In this document: piece by piece, positions 43,707 to 52,709 of the stretch
Numbering within the stretch: the stretch's first letter is position 1
Layout of the letters: each line of letters begins with the position of its first letter
Source of the DNA: Rhodococcus sp. P1Y
Lineage (GTDB): Bacteria > Actinomycetota > Actinomycetes > Mycobacteriales > Mycobacteriaceae
DNA: 64,000 nucleotides
Reading direction: 5' to 3'
Assembly: GCF_003641205.1 (NCBI RefSeq)
Contig: NZ_CP032762.1
Coordinates: 1,550,001-1,614,000 of the forward strand
Notes under the pieces: generated by a model
The model's database searches: none
Seen by the model: only the letters and a program-made list of their open reading frames with translations
Told to the model about the DNA's origin: nothing
Made by a program: the position numbers and the translations under genes

Positions 43707-44718
43707 TGCGTACCGGGCTGCACGACGGGCACGGATACGAGCTGTCACTCCACCCCTCTCGAACCAGGACCGACCGGACCTCTTCGTAGACTTCGCAGGG
43801 TGTGCGCGTGACTTCCTCCCAGCCATAGACGAGCCTGGGCCGGCCCGCCATCTCAGCGGCGTTGTCGCGTCGGCGATCGCGGAATTTCACGCTGCTCGCC
43901 GAGTGATAGCGCGCGCCATCCAACCGGATGATCAACGGAACTCCGTGTGCGCTGTAGTCGACGTCCTCGAACAAGACACGCTCGTCGACGACAACTCGCC
44001 CTTGGCGCGTTCCTGAAGGGAGCCCGTGGGCAGCTTCGACATCCAGTACATAACGGTGCTCCAGAGCCGACTGAACCCCGCCGGTGAGCAGATCGAGGGT
44101 GTCCTCGATTGCCTTTCGATACCTCCATGGTCGCCGTTGCTCGAGGCGAAGACGGATGGCCGCCAGGGAGACCTTCCCCGAGCTGGCGGCGCCGACGAAG
44201 GCAATCGTGCCCTCGCGAGCCGTCGGAGCAGAGGTAGCGAGATCGATGACGGTGTCCGCGCTGGACGTCATCGGCAACCCGGCGTCGATTCGGGTGTGCT
44301 GGATGGCTCGCGACCTGTGCACGACTACTCCAGGGTGAACCGCCGCATGAGCGGCGGCTGTCGGTCGGCGGGTTTCCGGCCTGAAAGTTGGGCCCTGGTC
44401 CACTGCAGATCGACCGTAGGGCACGGTGATGTGGACCGGACCGTCGGACGCCCGGTGCATTCCCCAGTACTCGGCTGCGGTGTCGTGGCTCAGTATCGAC
44501 GTGCCGCCGCCGTAGACGAGGGCAGCGTGGGCCATCATAGGCCTGGTCAGAGGGCCATTGGTGACCGATATGACGCCGTAGAGAACCTGTAGCCAATCAC
44601 CGGATTCGATGCGGTGTGCAGTCGCGCGTGCCGTGTGTCCGTGCTTGCGGAGTTGAGCGGCGCTCACCATGCCCAGCTGATCGTCGAGGAGCCGCTGCCA
44701 GTCGCTTCTGAGATTCAT
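43696..44718 (-). CDS. AbiEi-like protein with degraded endonuclease-type motif
   Basis: 340 aa from the ATG at 44718. The N-terminal winged helix (LGMVSAAQLRKHGHTARATA) and middle domain (LSHDTAAEYWGMHRASDGPV) follow the same plan as the protein at 9542. The C-terminus has DVDYSAHGVPLIIRLDGARY, where related DUF559/Vsr-like proteins usually read E-L-D-G. The Glu position is Arg here, so nuclease activity is doubtful. No partner toxin is adjacent. Function is unknown. Confidence 0.6.
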   Translation of the reverse strand: MNLRSDWQRLLDDQLGMVSAAQLRKHGHTARATAHRIESGDWLQVLYGVISVTNGPLTRPMMAHAALVYGGGTSILSHDTAAEYWGMHRASDGPVHITVPYGRSAVDQGPTFRPETRRPTAAAHAAVHPGVVVHRSRAIQHTRIDAGLPMTSSADTVIDLATSAPTAREGTIAFVGAASSGKVSLAAIRLRLEQRRPWRYRKAIEDTLDLLTGGVQSALEHRYVLDVEAAHGLPSGTRQGRVVVDERVLFEDVDYSAHGVPLIIRLDGARYHSASSVKFRDRRRDNAAEMAGRPRLVYGWEEVTRTPCEVYEEVRSVLVREGWSDSSYPCPSCSPVRISA

Positions 44719-44765
44719 GCGCGCATAGTTGCATCGAGGTCCGACGAAAAATGGCCGCCGGGTGT

Positions 44766-44893
44766 GCGGCTCTTCCCGCCCGTGCGCGCGTAGTGACGTC
44801 CCGGCGTAATTATTCACTCACGAGGGAGGGTGGGGGTCGTGCGTGCGTAGTGACACTCCGACGTAACTACGCACGCACAGGCGGCGGAGCCGC
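44766..44893. repeat. Family B paired-hairpin repeat, copy B3
   Basis: Left arm GCGGCTCTTCCCGCCCGTG, right arm CACAGGCGGCGGAGCCGC. Inside are GTGCGCGCGTAGTGAC..GTAATTATTCACTCAC and GTGCGTGCGTAGTGAC..GTAACTACGCACGCAC. It lies between a gene start and the echA19 stop, touching the stop codon. Confidence 0.78.
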
Positions 44894-45717
44894 TAACGAC
44901 CCTCGAACGACGGCTTCCGGCGCTCACTGAAGGCCCGGGGGCCCTCCTTGGCGTCATCGCTCTTGAAGACGGCAACGCCGAGTTCGGCGTCGATCTTGAA
45001 CGCTTCTTCCTCGTGCATTCCTTCGGTGTCGCGGATGGTCTTCAGGATCGCTTGCACGGCAAGGGGGCCGTTGGCGGCGATCAGATCTGCCAACTCCAAC
45101 GCCTTCTCGAGTGCTTGACCGTCCGGAACGACATGGCCGATCAGTCCGATCTGCAACGCCTCGTGCGCCCGAATGTGCCTGCCCGTCAGCAAGATATCGG
45201 CTGCGACGGTGTACGGGATCTGACGCACCAGCCGTACTGCTGACCCGCCGAGGGGGAACAGTCCCCACTTCGCCTCGGACACACCGAACTTGGCGCTCTC
45301 GCCGGCGACGCGGATATCGGTGCCCTGCAGGATCTCGGTACCGCCCGCGATCGCTGGGCCTTCCACCGCCGCGATCAACGGCTTGGTGAGTCTGCGGCCC
45401 TTGAGCAGGGCCTCGATCTTCGACATGTCCCATCCGCCCGAGGAGAAGCTGTCTCCCGGGTGGGTGGACGTCATTGCTTTGAGGTCGGCGCCCGCGCAGA
45501 ACGCCCCGCCTGCGCCGGTGAGGATCGCAACGCGAATATCGGGATCGGAGTCGACCCGATCCCAGGCGTCGCGCATGATCGCCATCATTTCGCCCGAGAG
45601 CGCGTTGCGCGCCTCGGGGCGATTCATCGTGACGATGAGAACGTGGCCGCGCTTCTCGACGAGCGCATGTGCTGATTCGGCAGTTGTTTCCGGTGCGATC
45701 GAGGACACTGTTGTCAT
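44893..45717 (-). CDS. echA19: Enoyl-CoA hydratase, EchA19-like
   Basis: 274 aa crotonase. Oxyanion-hole motifs are [11 protein letters not shown] and [20 protein letters not shown]. The catalytic Glu region is [20 protein letters not shown]. It hydrates the double bond of cholesterol side-chain enoyl-CoA. It is divergent from fadD19 across one KstR-type box, as in M. tuberculosis (Rv3516/Rv3515c), which supports the assignment. Confidence 0.9.
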   Translation of the reverse strand: MTTVSSIAPETTAESAHALVEKRGHVLIVTMNRPEARNALSGEMMAIMRDAWDRVDSDPDIRVAILTGAGGAFCAGADLKAMTSTHPGDSFSSGGWDMSKIEALLKGRRLTKPLIAAVEGPAIAGGTEILQGTDIRVAGESAKFGVSEAKWGLFPLGGSAVRLVRQIPYTVAADILLTGRHIRAHEALQIGLIGHVVPDGQALEKALELADLIAANGPLAVQAILKTIRDTEGMHEEEAFKIDAELGVAVFKSDDAKEGPRAFSERRKPSFEGR

Positions 45718-45765
45718 ACTCCCGCTCTATGTGACCTGGGTCTCCAATTGGCTATTGCCAGAAAC

Positions 45766-45779
45766 GATAACACGTTCTA
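45766..45779. promoter_or_regulatory. KstR box between echA19 and fadD19
   Basis: GATAACACGTTCTA fits TnnAACnnGTTnnA with one mismatch. It covers the spacer of a TTGCCA-N17-TACTTT promoter (45755-45783) whose start would coincide with the fadD19 GTG, giving a leaderless mRNA. Confidence 0.8.
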
Positions 45780-45789
45780 CTTTTGTCAC

Positions 45790-47424
45790 GTGGCCCTCAA
45801 CATCGCAGACCTCGTGGAACATGCAATAGACCTGGTCCCCGACCGGGTGGCACTGGTGTGTGGAGATCGTGAGATCACCTACGCCGAGATGGAGGACAGA
45901 ACCAACAGACTCGCTCACTACCTGCAGAAACAGGGAGTCGGACCGGGTGACAAGGTCGGTGTGTACAGCCGTAACGGCATCGAGACGATCGAGTCCATGA
46001 TCGCGGTGTTCAAGCTTCGCGGTGTGGTGGTCAACGTCAACTACCGGTACGTCGAGAACGAGTTGCAGTACATCTTCCAAAATTCGGACATGGTTGCCCT
46101 CATTCACGAAGGCAGATACACCGACAAGGTGACCGCGGTGCTGCCACTGTGCCCGCTACTCGAGACCACCGTCGTGATCGACGGGGACGACAGTCAGACT
46201 TCCTACGACGACGCTCTCGCCCAGTCCTCGCCCGAGCGCGACTTCGGCGAGCGCAGCCCCGACGACATCTACATGCTCTACACCGGCGGAACCACGGGCA
46301 GCCCCAAGGGCGTCATGTGGCGCCACGAGGACGTGTGGCGTGTGCTCGGCGGCGGTATCAACTTCATGACCGGGGAGTACCTGGAAGATGAGTGGGACCT
46401 GGCGAAGATGGGTGCGAACAACCCCGTCATGACGCGGATGCCGATCCCGCCGATGATTCACGGCGGCGCGCAGTGGGCCACCTTCCAGTCCCTGTTCGGT
46501 GGCGGAAAGACAGTGTTGCACCCCGATTTCGACGGGCATGCCATCTGGCAGTTGGTCGACAAGCACGGCATCAATCTGATCTTCATCACCGGTGACGCCA
46601 TGGCGCGTCCGATGCTCGACGCCTTGATCGAGGGCGGGCCGGACGGTAAGCCTTACGACCTGTCGACGCTGTACCTGATGGCCAGTAGCGCTGCGTTGTT
46701 CTCGCCGAGCATCAAGGAGAAGTTCCTGGAGTTGCTGCCCAACCGAATGCTCACCGATTCGATCGGGTCGTCGGAGACCGGTTTCGGTGGCCTCAGTGTC
46801 GTCACCAAGGGAACCGAACACACCGGCGGGCCGAGGGTGAAGATCGACGCGTCGACCTCGGTGCTGGGCGCGGACGGTCATCCCGTCGAACCGGGCTCCG
46901 GCAGAACAGGTTTGCTCGCACGGCGTGGGCACATTCCAGTCGGTTACTACAAGGACGAGGCGAAGACCGCAGCGACGTTCAAGGAGATCCACGGAGTTCG
47001 GTATTCGATCCCGGGTGACTACGCGCAGGTCGAGGCCGATGGCAGCGTCACGATGCTCGGTCGCGGCTCGGTGTCGATCAACACCGGCGGTGAGAAGGTC
47101 TTCCCCGAGGAAGTGGAAGGTGCGCTGAAATCGCACCCCGAGGTGTTCGACGCCATCGTGGTCGGCGTCCCCGACGAGCGCCTCGGCCACACGGTGGCAG
47201 CGGTCGTCCAGGCTCGAAGCTCCGACCGTCCAGCTCTCGCCGACCTCGACGCCTGCGCGCGGAAAGAGATTGCCGGATACAAGGTTCCGCGAGCGGTGTG
47301 GTTCGTCGACGAAATAAAACGCTCCCCAGCAGGCAAGCCGGACTATCGATGGGCGGTCGCGCAGACCGAGCTCAGGCCCGCCGACGAGGTCAATGTGGCA
47401 CATCTGTCGGACAAGGTGCGCTGA
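45790..47424 (+). CDS. fadD19: Steroid side-chain acyl-CoA synthetase, FadD19-like
   Basis: 544 aa from the GTG at 45790, the predicted transcription start. Adenylate-forming motifs: P-loop YTGGTTGSPKGVMWRH, A5-like SIGSSETGFGG, A7/A8 region YSIPGDYAQVEADGSVTMLG and the C-terminal Lys in RSPAGKPDYRW. FadD19 activates the C-24-branched C26 sterol side chain with ATP and CoA. Divergent echA19 and a KstR box match the known locus. The next ORF starts within its stop codon. Confidence 0.92.
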   Translation: MALNIADLVEHAIDLVPDRVALVCGDREITYAEMEDRTNRLAHYLQKQGVGPGDKVGVYSRNGIETIESMIAVFKLRGVVVNVNYRYVENELQYIFQNSDMVALIHEGRYTDKVTAVLPLCPLLETTVVIDGDDSQTSYDDALAQSSPERDFGERSPDDIYMLYTGGTTGSPKGVMWRHEDVWRVLGGGINFMTGEYLEDEWDLAKMGANNPVMTRMPIPPMIHGGAQWATFQSLFGGGKTVLHPDFDGHAIWQLVDKHGINLIFITGDAMARPMLDALIEGGPDGKPYDLSTLYLMASSAALFSPSIKEKFLELLPNRMLTDSIGSSETGFGGLSVVTKGTEHTGGPRVKIDASTSVLGADGHPVEPGSGRTGLLARRGHIPVGYYKDEAKTAATFKEIHGVRYSIPGDYAQVEADGSVTMLGRGSVSINTGGEKVFPEEVEGALKSHPEVFDAIVVGVPDERLGHTVAAVVQARSSDRPALADLDACARKEIAGYKVPRAVWFVDEIKRSPAGKPDYRWAVAQTELRPADEVNVAHLSDKVR

Positions 47425-48539
47425 TGCGGACCGAACTCAGTGCCACGTTCGGGATCGACTACCCGATCTTCGGTTTCACACCGTCCGAACACGTTGCGGC
47501 AGCGATCAGTCGGGCCGGCGGTCTCGGCGTACTCGGCTGCGTGCGCTTCAACGACGCCGAAGAGCTCGATGCGGTTCTGACGTGGATGGACGAGAACACC
47601 GACGGGAAACCGTACGGCGTGGACATCGTGATGCCTGCGAAGATTCCGACCGAGGGCGCCTCGGTGGACCTGAACGAGCTCATCCCCGCCGAGCACCGAG
47701 CGTTCATCGACCGCACTCTCGAGCAGCTGGGGGTGCCGCCGCTCGACGAGGATGCGGCCCGCAACGAGGGCGTGCTCGGTTGGCTTCATTCGGTCGCACG
47801 CTCGCATGTGGATGTTGCGCTCAAGCATCGGATCGCGTTGATCGCCAACGCACTCGGGTCACCGCCGAACGACGTCGTCGTCCAGGCGCACGAGCACAAC
47901 GTGCCGGTTGCAGCGTTGGCCGGCACGGCGGAACATGCTCGTCGGCACGTGGAGAACGGCGTCGACATCGTCATCGCTCAGGGGTACGAGGCCGGCGGTC
48001 ATACCGGCGAGATCGCGTCGATGGTTCTGCTTCCCGAGATCGTCGACGCCGTGGGCGACTCGGCACGGGTGCTGGCCGCGGGCGGAATCGGCAGCGGACG
48101 TCAGGTAGCGGCCGCGTTGGCCCTCGGGGCGCACGGAGTCTGGATGGGGTCGACGTGGTTGACCGCGGCCGAGTATCGACTCGGCGCACGGCATGACGGA
48201 CAACCGTCGGCGATGCAGGAAGCGCTGCTGACGGCGACCTCGAGCGACACTGTCCGCACACGAATCTATTCGGGCAAGCCTGCGCGGCTGCTCAAAACCA
48301 AGTGGACAGATGCCTGGGACAAGCCCGACGCTCCGAGCCCGCTCCCGATGCCGCTGCAGAACATCCTGGTCAGCGAGGCGCATCAGCGCATCAACGAGGC
48401 CGAGAATCCGGATGTGGTGGCCATGCCCGTCGGGCAGATCGTGGGCAGGATGAACGAAATACGCCCGGTATCGGAAATCGTCGGCGAGCTCGTGTCCGGC
48501 TACGAGAATGCGGTGAAAAGGCTCAACGAGCTGCGGTGA
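47424..48539 (+). CDS. Nitronate monooxygenase-family flavoprotein
   Basis: 371 aa, ATG overlapping the fadD19 stop (TGATG), so co-translated with it. A 2-nitropropane-dioxygenase-type TIM barrel with FMN motifs: SRAGGLGVLG near the start, AQGYEAGGHTG with the characteristic His, and AAGGIGSGRQVAAALALGAH. Family members oxidise nitronates, but in steroid clusters related proteins (IpdC-like) act in ring C/D catabolism. Coupling to fadD19 favours a sterol role; that is inference. Confidence 0.82.
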   Translation: MRTELSATFGIDYPIFGFTPSEHVAAAISRAGGLGVLGCVRFNDAEELDAVLTWMDENTDGKPYGVDIVMPAKIPTEGASVDLNELIPAEHRAFIDRTLEQLGVPPLDEDAARNEGVLGWLHSVARSHVDVALKHRIALIANALGSPPNDVVVQAHEHNVPVAALAGTAEHARRHVENGVDIVIAQGYEAGGHTGEIASMVLLPEIVDAVGDSARVLAAGGIGSGRQVAAALALGAHGVWMGSTWLTAAEYRLGARHDGQPSAMQEALLTATSSDTVRTRIYSGKPARLLKTKWTDAWDKPDAPSPLPMPLQNILVSEAHQRINEAENPDVVAMPVGQIVGRMNEIRPVSEIVGELVSGYENAVKRLNELR

Positions 48540-48557
48540 CCCATCTGCAGGGACCCG

Positions 48558-48597
48558 TCGACTAGGGTTGACACTCGACGAGCACGACCCTAGTCGA
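48558..48597 (+). promoter_or_regulatory. Promoter inside an 11-bp inverted repeat
   Basis: TCGACTAGGGT (48558-48568) and ACCCTAGTCGA (48587-48597) are perfect complements. Within them, TTGACA (48568-48573), 17 bp and TAGTCG (48591-48596) form a plausible promoter, so the arms would sit over the -35 and -10. Confidence 0.5.
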
Positions 48598-48611
48598 TTG
48601 GAGACAAAGCA

Positions 48612-48833
48612 GTGGCTTCCGAGATCGCAGTAGGCGACCTGGTTCAGGCGAACGGGCATGCCGGACCGTGGAAGGTACTCGAGATCCGGCAGGGCCTTGC
48701 GCTACTCGAGCATCATGGTGGCCATCGACTGTCGGTGCGAACCACGACGTTGTCCGTGGTTCGTAAGGCGTCCCCTGTCGACGCTGCCAAGCCGGCGACG
48801 ACGGAACCGGAATCCCCGACTCTGTTCGACTGA
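48612..48833 (+). CDS. Small protein of unknown function
   Basis: 73 aa, GTG start with GGAG eight bases upstream and a promoter-like sequence before it. A compact beta-rich SH3-like segment (IAVGDLVQANGHAGPWKVLE, then HGGHRLSVRTTTLSVV) is followed by a Pro/Thr/Glu tail. It is conserved-looking rather than low-complexity, but no family is recognised. It ends two bases from the convergent rsgA stop. Confidence 0.6.
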   Translation: MASEIAVGDLVQANGHAGPWKVLEIRQGLALLEHHGGHRLSVRTTTLSVVRKASPVDAAKPATTEPESPTLFD

Positions 48834-48834
48834 T

Positions 48835-49875
48835 TCACCACTCGTTTCGAGCCTTGTACATCCGCCTCTGCGCCTTCGAGATCGCTTTGGCTTCGGCGAG
48901 TCGTTTCTGATTTTCTCTTGCGTCCCGACGTGTTGTTGCCCAATGGTTCTCGCGTTCCAGGCGGTGATAGTTCGCGATCCGACGGGGATCGACCGCGTCG
49001 CGAACCGCGCATCCCGGTTCCGAGCGATGCGAGCAGTCGTTGAACCGGCAGAGCCCCGCCAGCTCGTCGATATCCGAAAACGTTTGGTGCAATCCAGCTT
49101 CCGACGCCACCAGCCCGACCGACCTGAGCCCGGGTGTGTCGATGATGCACTGGCCGGTGACCGGCATCCGTAGCAATTCGCGTCGGACGGTGGTGTGTCT
49201 GCCCTTCGAGTCGGCGGCGCGTACGTCGCCCGTGTCGAGTGCTCCCTCGCCGACGAGGGTGTTCGCCAGCGTCGACTTGCCCGACCCCGACGGACCGATT
49301 ACCGCGGTCGTGCCGACGAGTAGGCCGAGCAACTCGTCGATTCCGTCTCCCGTGACCGAGCTGACCGTCGCCAGCGACACTCCAGGCGCGGCAGAAAGCA
49401 AGCCGTCGACCAAGAATGAAGCCGCACTTGATTTGTCGCACTTGGTGACCACGAGTAGCGGCGTCGCACCGCTGTCCCACGCCAGTGCCAGGTAGCGTTC
49501 GACGCGACCCAGGTCGAGCCCGACATCTGCTGCGACGGTGATCACGACTGTGTCGACGTTCGAGGCCAGAGTCTGGGAGGCGGATGTTCCTCCCGCCGTT
49601 GCCCGGACGATCGCGGTGCGGCGCGGCAGAACTGCAGTGACCGTCTCGTTGTCGACGACTACCCAGTCGCCGGTGCACACGTTGTGTCGAGAAGTTCGAA
49701 CATGACGAAAACCTGTCTCCATCCCGACACCACAACTGCCGCGATCGACGACGGTGACGCGTCCGGGCTCGCCAGGGGAGGTGACGGACGCAGCGAGTTC
49801 GCGCCAGTGGCCGTCGAATCCATAGGTCGAAAGCGATGTGCTGTGTGTGGACGGAGATGTGCTGTGTGTAGACAC
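48835..49875 (-). CDS. rsgA: Ribosome small-subunit GTPase RsgA
   Basis: 346 aa, GTG start with AAGGG upstream. OB-fold N-terminus; circularly permuted GTPase with G4 VVTKCDKS before G1 GPSGSGKSTL and G3 DTPGLRSVGL; and the RsgA zinc finger CRFNDCSHRSEPGC. It matures the 30S subunit. The first 18 residues are an unusual Ser/Thr/His repeat (STHSTSPSTHSTSLST). It is inserted among sterol genes with no obvious functional link. A GCCCTTCGAAGGGC palindrome (49882-49895) lies at its ribosome site. Confidence 0.92.
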   Translation of the reverse strand: MSTHSTSPSTHSTSLSTYGFDGHWRELAASVTSPGEPGRVTVVDRGSCGVGMETGFRHVRTSRHNVCTGDWVVVDNETVTAVLPRRTAIVRATAGGTSASQTLASNVDTVVITVAADVGLDLGRVERYLALAWDSGATPLLVVTKCDKSSAASFLVDGLLSAAPGVSLATVSSVTGDGIDELLGLLVGTTAVIGPSGSGKSTLANTLVGEGALDTGDVRAADSKGRHTTVRRELLRMPVTGQCIIDTPGLRSVGLVASEAGLHQTFSDIDELAGLCRFNDCSHRSEPGCAVRDAVDPRRIANYHRLERENHWATTRRDARENQKRLAEAKAISKAQRRMYKARNEW

Positions 49876-50029
49876 TGGGAAGCCCTTCGAAGGGCCGACC
49901 CGAGATCTACGGGCCGGCTAAGGAAACTGGACTGGAGGGGCCGCAGACGCGGCCGTACGCCGAATGACCATGCGAAATTCCCTCCTCACCATGAATCGAT
50001 ACTTCGAAAAGCTGACGCGAGTGAAGCTA

Positions 50030-51607
50030 TCAGCGCGCTCTGGCGGTGTCGACCGAATTATCCAGATCCCGCCGGTCACGCTCGGAGAGCCTCTCGAAGC
50101 GCCCGCAGCCGTCCGCTGATCTGAACACCGGATCGGCGGTGTTCCACCGCTGCCGTTGCAGTTCGCGAGCAAGAACCTTGTGAGTCGCGGTCCGAGGAAG
50201 GTCTGTGCATACCCGCACGAGTTCGGGCCTGGCTCGCACTCCCAGATCGGGTTGGTCGGCCAGGAACGAGGGCAACTCGTCCATGATGTGCTCCGGTGCC
50301 ACGACTGCCGCCATCACCCGGTCGCCCGGTCCGGTAGCCGGAACGCCGTACACGCTGACAGCATGAATTTCTGGGTGACGCAGAAGTATTCGCTCGATCG
50401 GGGCAGCAGTGAGATTCTCTCCGCCGACCCGCAGCCATCCCGTCGACCGGCCGGCGAAGTAGACGTACCCGTCGGCGTCCCGATAGGCGAGGTCGCCACT
50501 GAAGTACATGCCTCCGCGCATGCGATCGGCGTCGGCGGCATCGTCGTCGTAGTACCCGCAGAACATCCCCGGCCCTGCTGTGTTGACGAGCTCGCCGACG
50601 GCCTCGCCGTCGTTGACCAACGCGCCACCGGGATCGAAACGAGCTACGGCACAACTCGTGCCGGACGGATCGAGAATGTCGACGCCGTCCGGTATCGGCC
50701 CGAGTGCGCCCGCGGGCGTGTCGGGCGTCCGCGCGATCGATATCCCTCCCTCCGAGGATCCGAAACCGTCGACAACTCGCACCGCGAATCGGTCCGCGAA
50801 GACGGCTGCGGCTCCTGGCGTCGCCTCGTTGCCGTAGACCACTCGCAGGGGATTGTCGCGGTCGTCGTGCCTCGGCGGTGTGGCGAGGATGTACGACAGC
50901 GGAGTGCCGACGTAGTTCGCGTACGTCGCGCCGAAACGGCGAACGTCGGAGATGAAGTTCGAGGCCGAGAACGTTGCACGAAGCGCGAGATTGGCGCCTG
51001 ACGCCAGGGCTACGGACCAGCCCGCCATGATGGCGTTGGAGTGGAAGAGTGGCATCGACACGTACACGGTGTCAGCGGGGCCCAACTCGAACCGGGACGC
51101 GAGCATTTTTCCCGGCCCCGCGATCTTGTCGTGGGTGCAGCGCACGGCCTTCGGATCGCCGCTCGTGCCGGAGGTGAAGACGAGCGCGAGGAGATCGTCG
51201 GCGCGGGCCGCGGTGCCGGACAGATCGAACGGCTCGGCCAGCTCGACCGTCGCAATATCGAACGCGCCTTCGATGTCGCCGAGCCGTCGGGAATCGGTGA
51301 GGATCAGCTGGCAGTGCGTGCGCGAGGCGTCGTCGGTAAGGGCCGCTCCGGTCCGCGTCGCGTTGAGTCCGACGAGGACGAAGCCGCCCAGCGCGGCGGC
51401 GCCGAGCAGGTAGGAGAACTCGGGGACGTTGTCGAGTAGGACACCGACGTGCGGCGGTGAAGCGTCGTCGAGCATGCTGTCGACCCACGCCGCCCACCTC
51501 CTCGACATCAGGACATGATCGGCCCACGTGACGCGTTGGTTGTCGAAGAGCAGTGCCGTCTCGGTGTCCGAAGACCGGGCGAGCAGTAGATCGGCAACAG
51601 TGGACAT
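50030..51607 (-). CDS. fadD17: Acyl-CoA synthetase, FadD17-like
   Basis: 525 aa; ATG at 51607 overlapping the fadE27 stop (a GTG at 51610 is also possible). P-loop FTSGTSGDPKAVRCTH, A5-like GFGSSEGGISI, A7 YFSGDLAYRDADGYVYFAGR and C-terminal Lys near RTATHKVLARE. FadD17 in M. tuberculosis activates sterol side-chain intermediates, and the fadE26-fadE27-fadD17 order is the same here. It is likely under the KstR box upstream of fadE26. Confidence 0.9.
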   Translation of the reverse strand: MSTVADLLLARSSDTETALLFDNQRVTWADHVLMSRRWAAWVDSMLDDASPPHVGVLLDNVPEFSYLLGAAALGGFVLVGLNATRTGAALTDDASRTHCQLILTDSRRLGDIEGAFDIATVELAEPFDLSGTAARADDLLALVFTSGTSGDPKAVRCTHDKIAGPGKMLASRFELGPADTVYVSMPLFHSNAIMAGWSVALASGANLALRATFSASNFISDVRRFGATYANYVGTPLSYILATPPRHDDRDNPLRVVYGNEATPGAAAVFADRFAVRVVDGFGSSEGGISIARTPDTPAGALGPIPDGVDILDPSGTSCAVARFDPGGALVNDGEAVGELVNTAGPGMFCGYYDDDAADADRMRGGMYFSGDLAYRDADGYVYFAGRSTGWLRVGGENLTAAPIERILLRHPEIHAVSVYGVPATGPGDRVMAAVVAPEHIMDELPSFLADQPDLGVRARPELVRVCTDLPRTATHKVLARELQRQRWNTADPVFRSADGCGRFERLSERDRRDLDNSVDTARAR

Positions 51608-52701
51608 CACGCAGGAACGGATGCCAACGACGAGCCGAGCCGCCGAAGTTGCGCGGTGGCACCGCCGTATGCGAACTCACCTCGTTTGGCGGCGAGGAAG
51701 TAACGGTGGACCGGGTGATCTCGGTCGAGCCCGACTCCGCCGTGTATGTGCACGAGAGTATGCGCGACGCGGTGGCCTGCGTCGGCGGCCCAGAATTTGG
51801 CGACGGCAACCTCGTCGTCACCCGGCTCGCCCGAGGAGAGCGCCCACGCGGCTTTCCACAGCGTGAGACGCGCACCGCCGACGTCGATGTAGGCGTCGGC
51901 CAGTCGTTGTGCCACCGCTTGGAAGCTGCCGATCGGTTTGCCGAATTGCACTCGTTCACGGGCGTAGTCGGCGCTGACCTTCAACGATTCCTCGAGTACG
52001 CCCACCTGGTACGCACACGTGGCCAGTGTGATGCGGGCTCGGATCCACCGGGCCACGTCCTCGCCGTCGAGCCGTCTGTCGTGGCCCAGCTCGACGGAGT
52101 CGAAGTCGACGATACCGAGACTGCGATTGTCGACGCCGTGCTGAGGTGTGACGGTGACGCCCGGGTCGTCGGCGCGGACGAGAAATACACCATGCGTCGT
52201 CGTCACGACGAATCCATCTGCAGCAGAGGCACTGTCGACGGTAATCTTGCTTCCGCTCACCGTCCATCCGGTGGCGGTCGACTCGGCACGAGTGAGGGGA
52301 TCGAGCACGTCGTCGCCGTGTTCTTCGTCGATCGCCAGCGTGAGAATCTTCGTACCTCGGACAGCAGGAGCTGCCCACTCCGCCTGCTGGTCAGCAGTAC
52401 CGAACTCGGTGATCGCCTCTGCAGCAACGGAGCTGACGACCAGCGGAACTGCTGCCAGACCCCGGCCGAGCTCGATGGCTATGGACGTGGCCTCCAGAAT
52501 GCCGAACCCGTCGCCGCCGACGATTTCCGGTGCTGTTGCTGCCGTGAGCCCACCGGCCACCAGTGCGTTCCACAGCGCGGTGTCGATACTCGACGGATTC
52601 GAATCCAGCTGTCGCTGAGTGTCGTTGGTGCTGAACTTCGCGACGAGGTCGCGGGTGAGGTCGGCGAGGTCGCCTTGAGCCTCGGTCTTGGTGAAATCCA
52701 T
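51607..52701 (-). CDS. fadE27: Acyl-CoA dehydrogenase subunit, FadE27 (ChsE5)-like
   Basis: 364 aa. Acyl-CoA dehydrogenase fold with YARERVQFGKPIGSFQAVAQ and a C-terminal HIHGGVGLDRDHPVHRYFLA. Mycobacterial ChsE5 pairs with ChsE4 (FadE26) as an alpha2beta2 heterotetramer that dehydrogenates cholesterol side-chain CoA esters. The gene begins eight bases after fadE26, consistent with that pairing. Confidence 0.9.
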   Translation of the reverse strand: MDFTKTEAQGDLADLTRDLVAKFSTNDTQRQLDSNPSSIDTALWNALVAGGLTAATAPEIVGGDGFGILEATSIAIELGRGLAAVPLVVSSVAAEAITEFGTADQQAEWAAPAVRGTKILTLAIDEEHGDDVLDPLTRAESTATGWTVSGSKITVDSASAADGFVVTTTHGVFLVRADDPGVTVTPQHGVDNRSLGIVDFDSVELGHDRRLDGEDVARWIRARITLATCAYQVGVLEESLKVSADYARERVQFGKPIGSFQAVAQRLADAYIDVGGARLTLWKAAWALSSGEPGDDEVAVAKFWAADAGHRVAHTLVHIHGGVGLDRDHPVHRYFLAAKRGEFAYGGATAQLRRLGSSLASVPA

Positions 52702-52709
52702 GCCTACTC

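Noticed and set aside
46156..47403. 415-aa ORF antisense to fadD19
   Set aside because: No start context or family features; fadD19 is certain.
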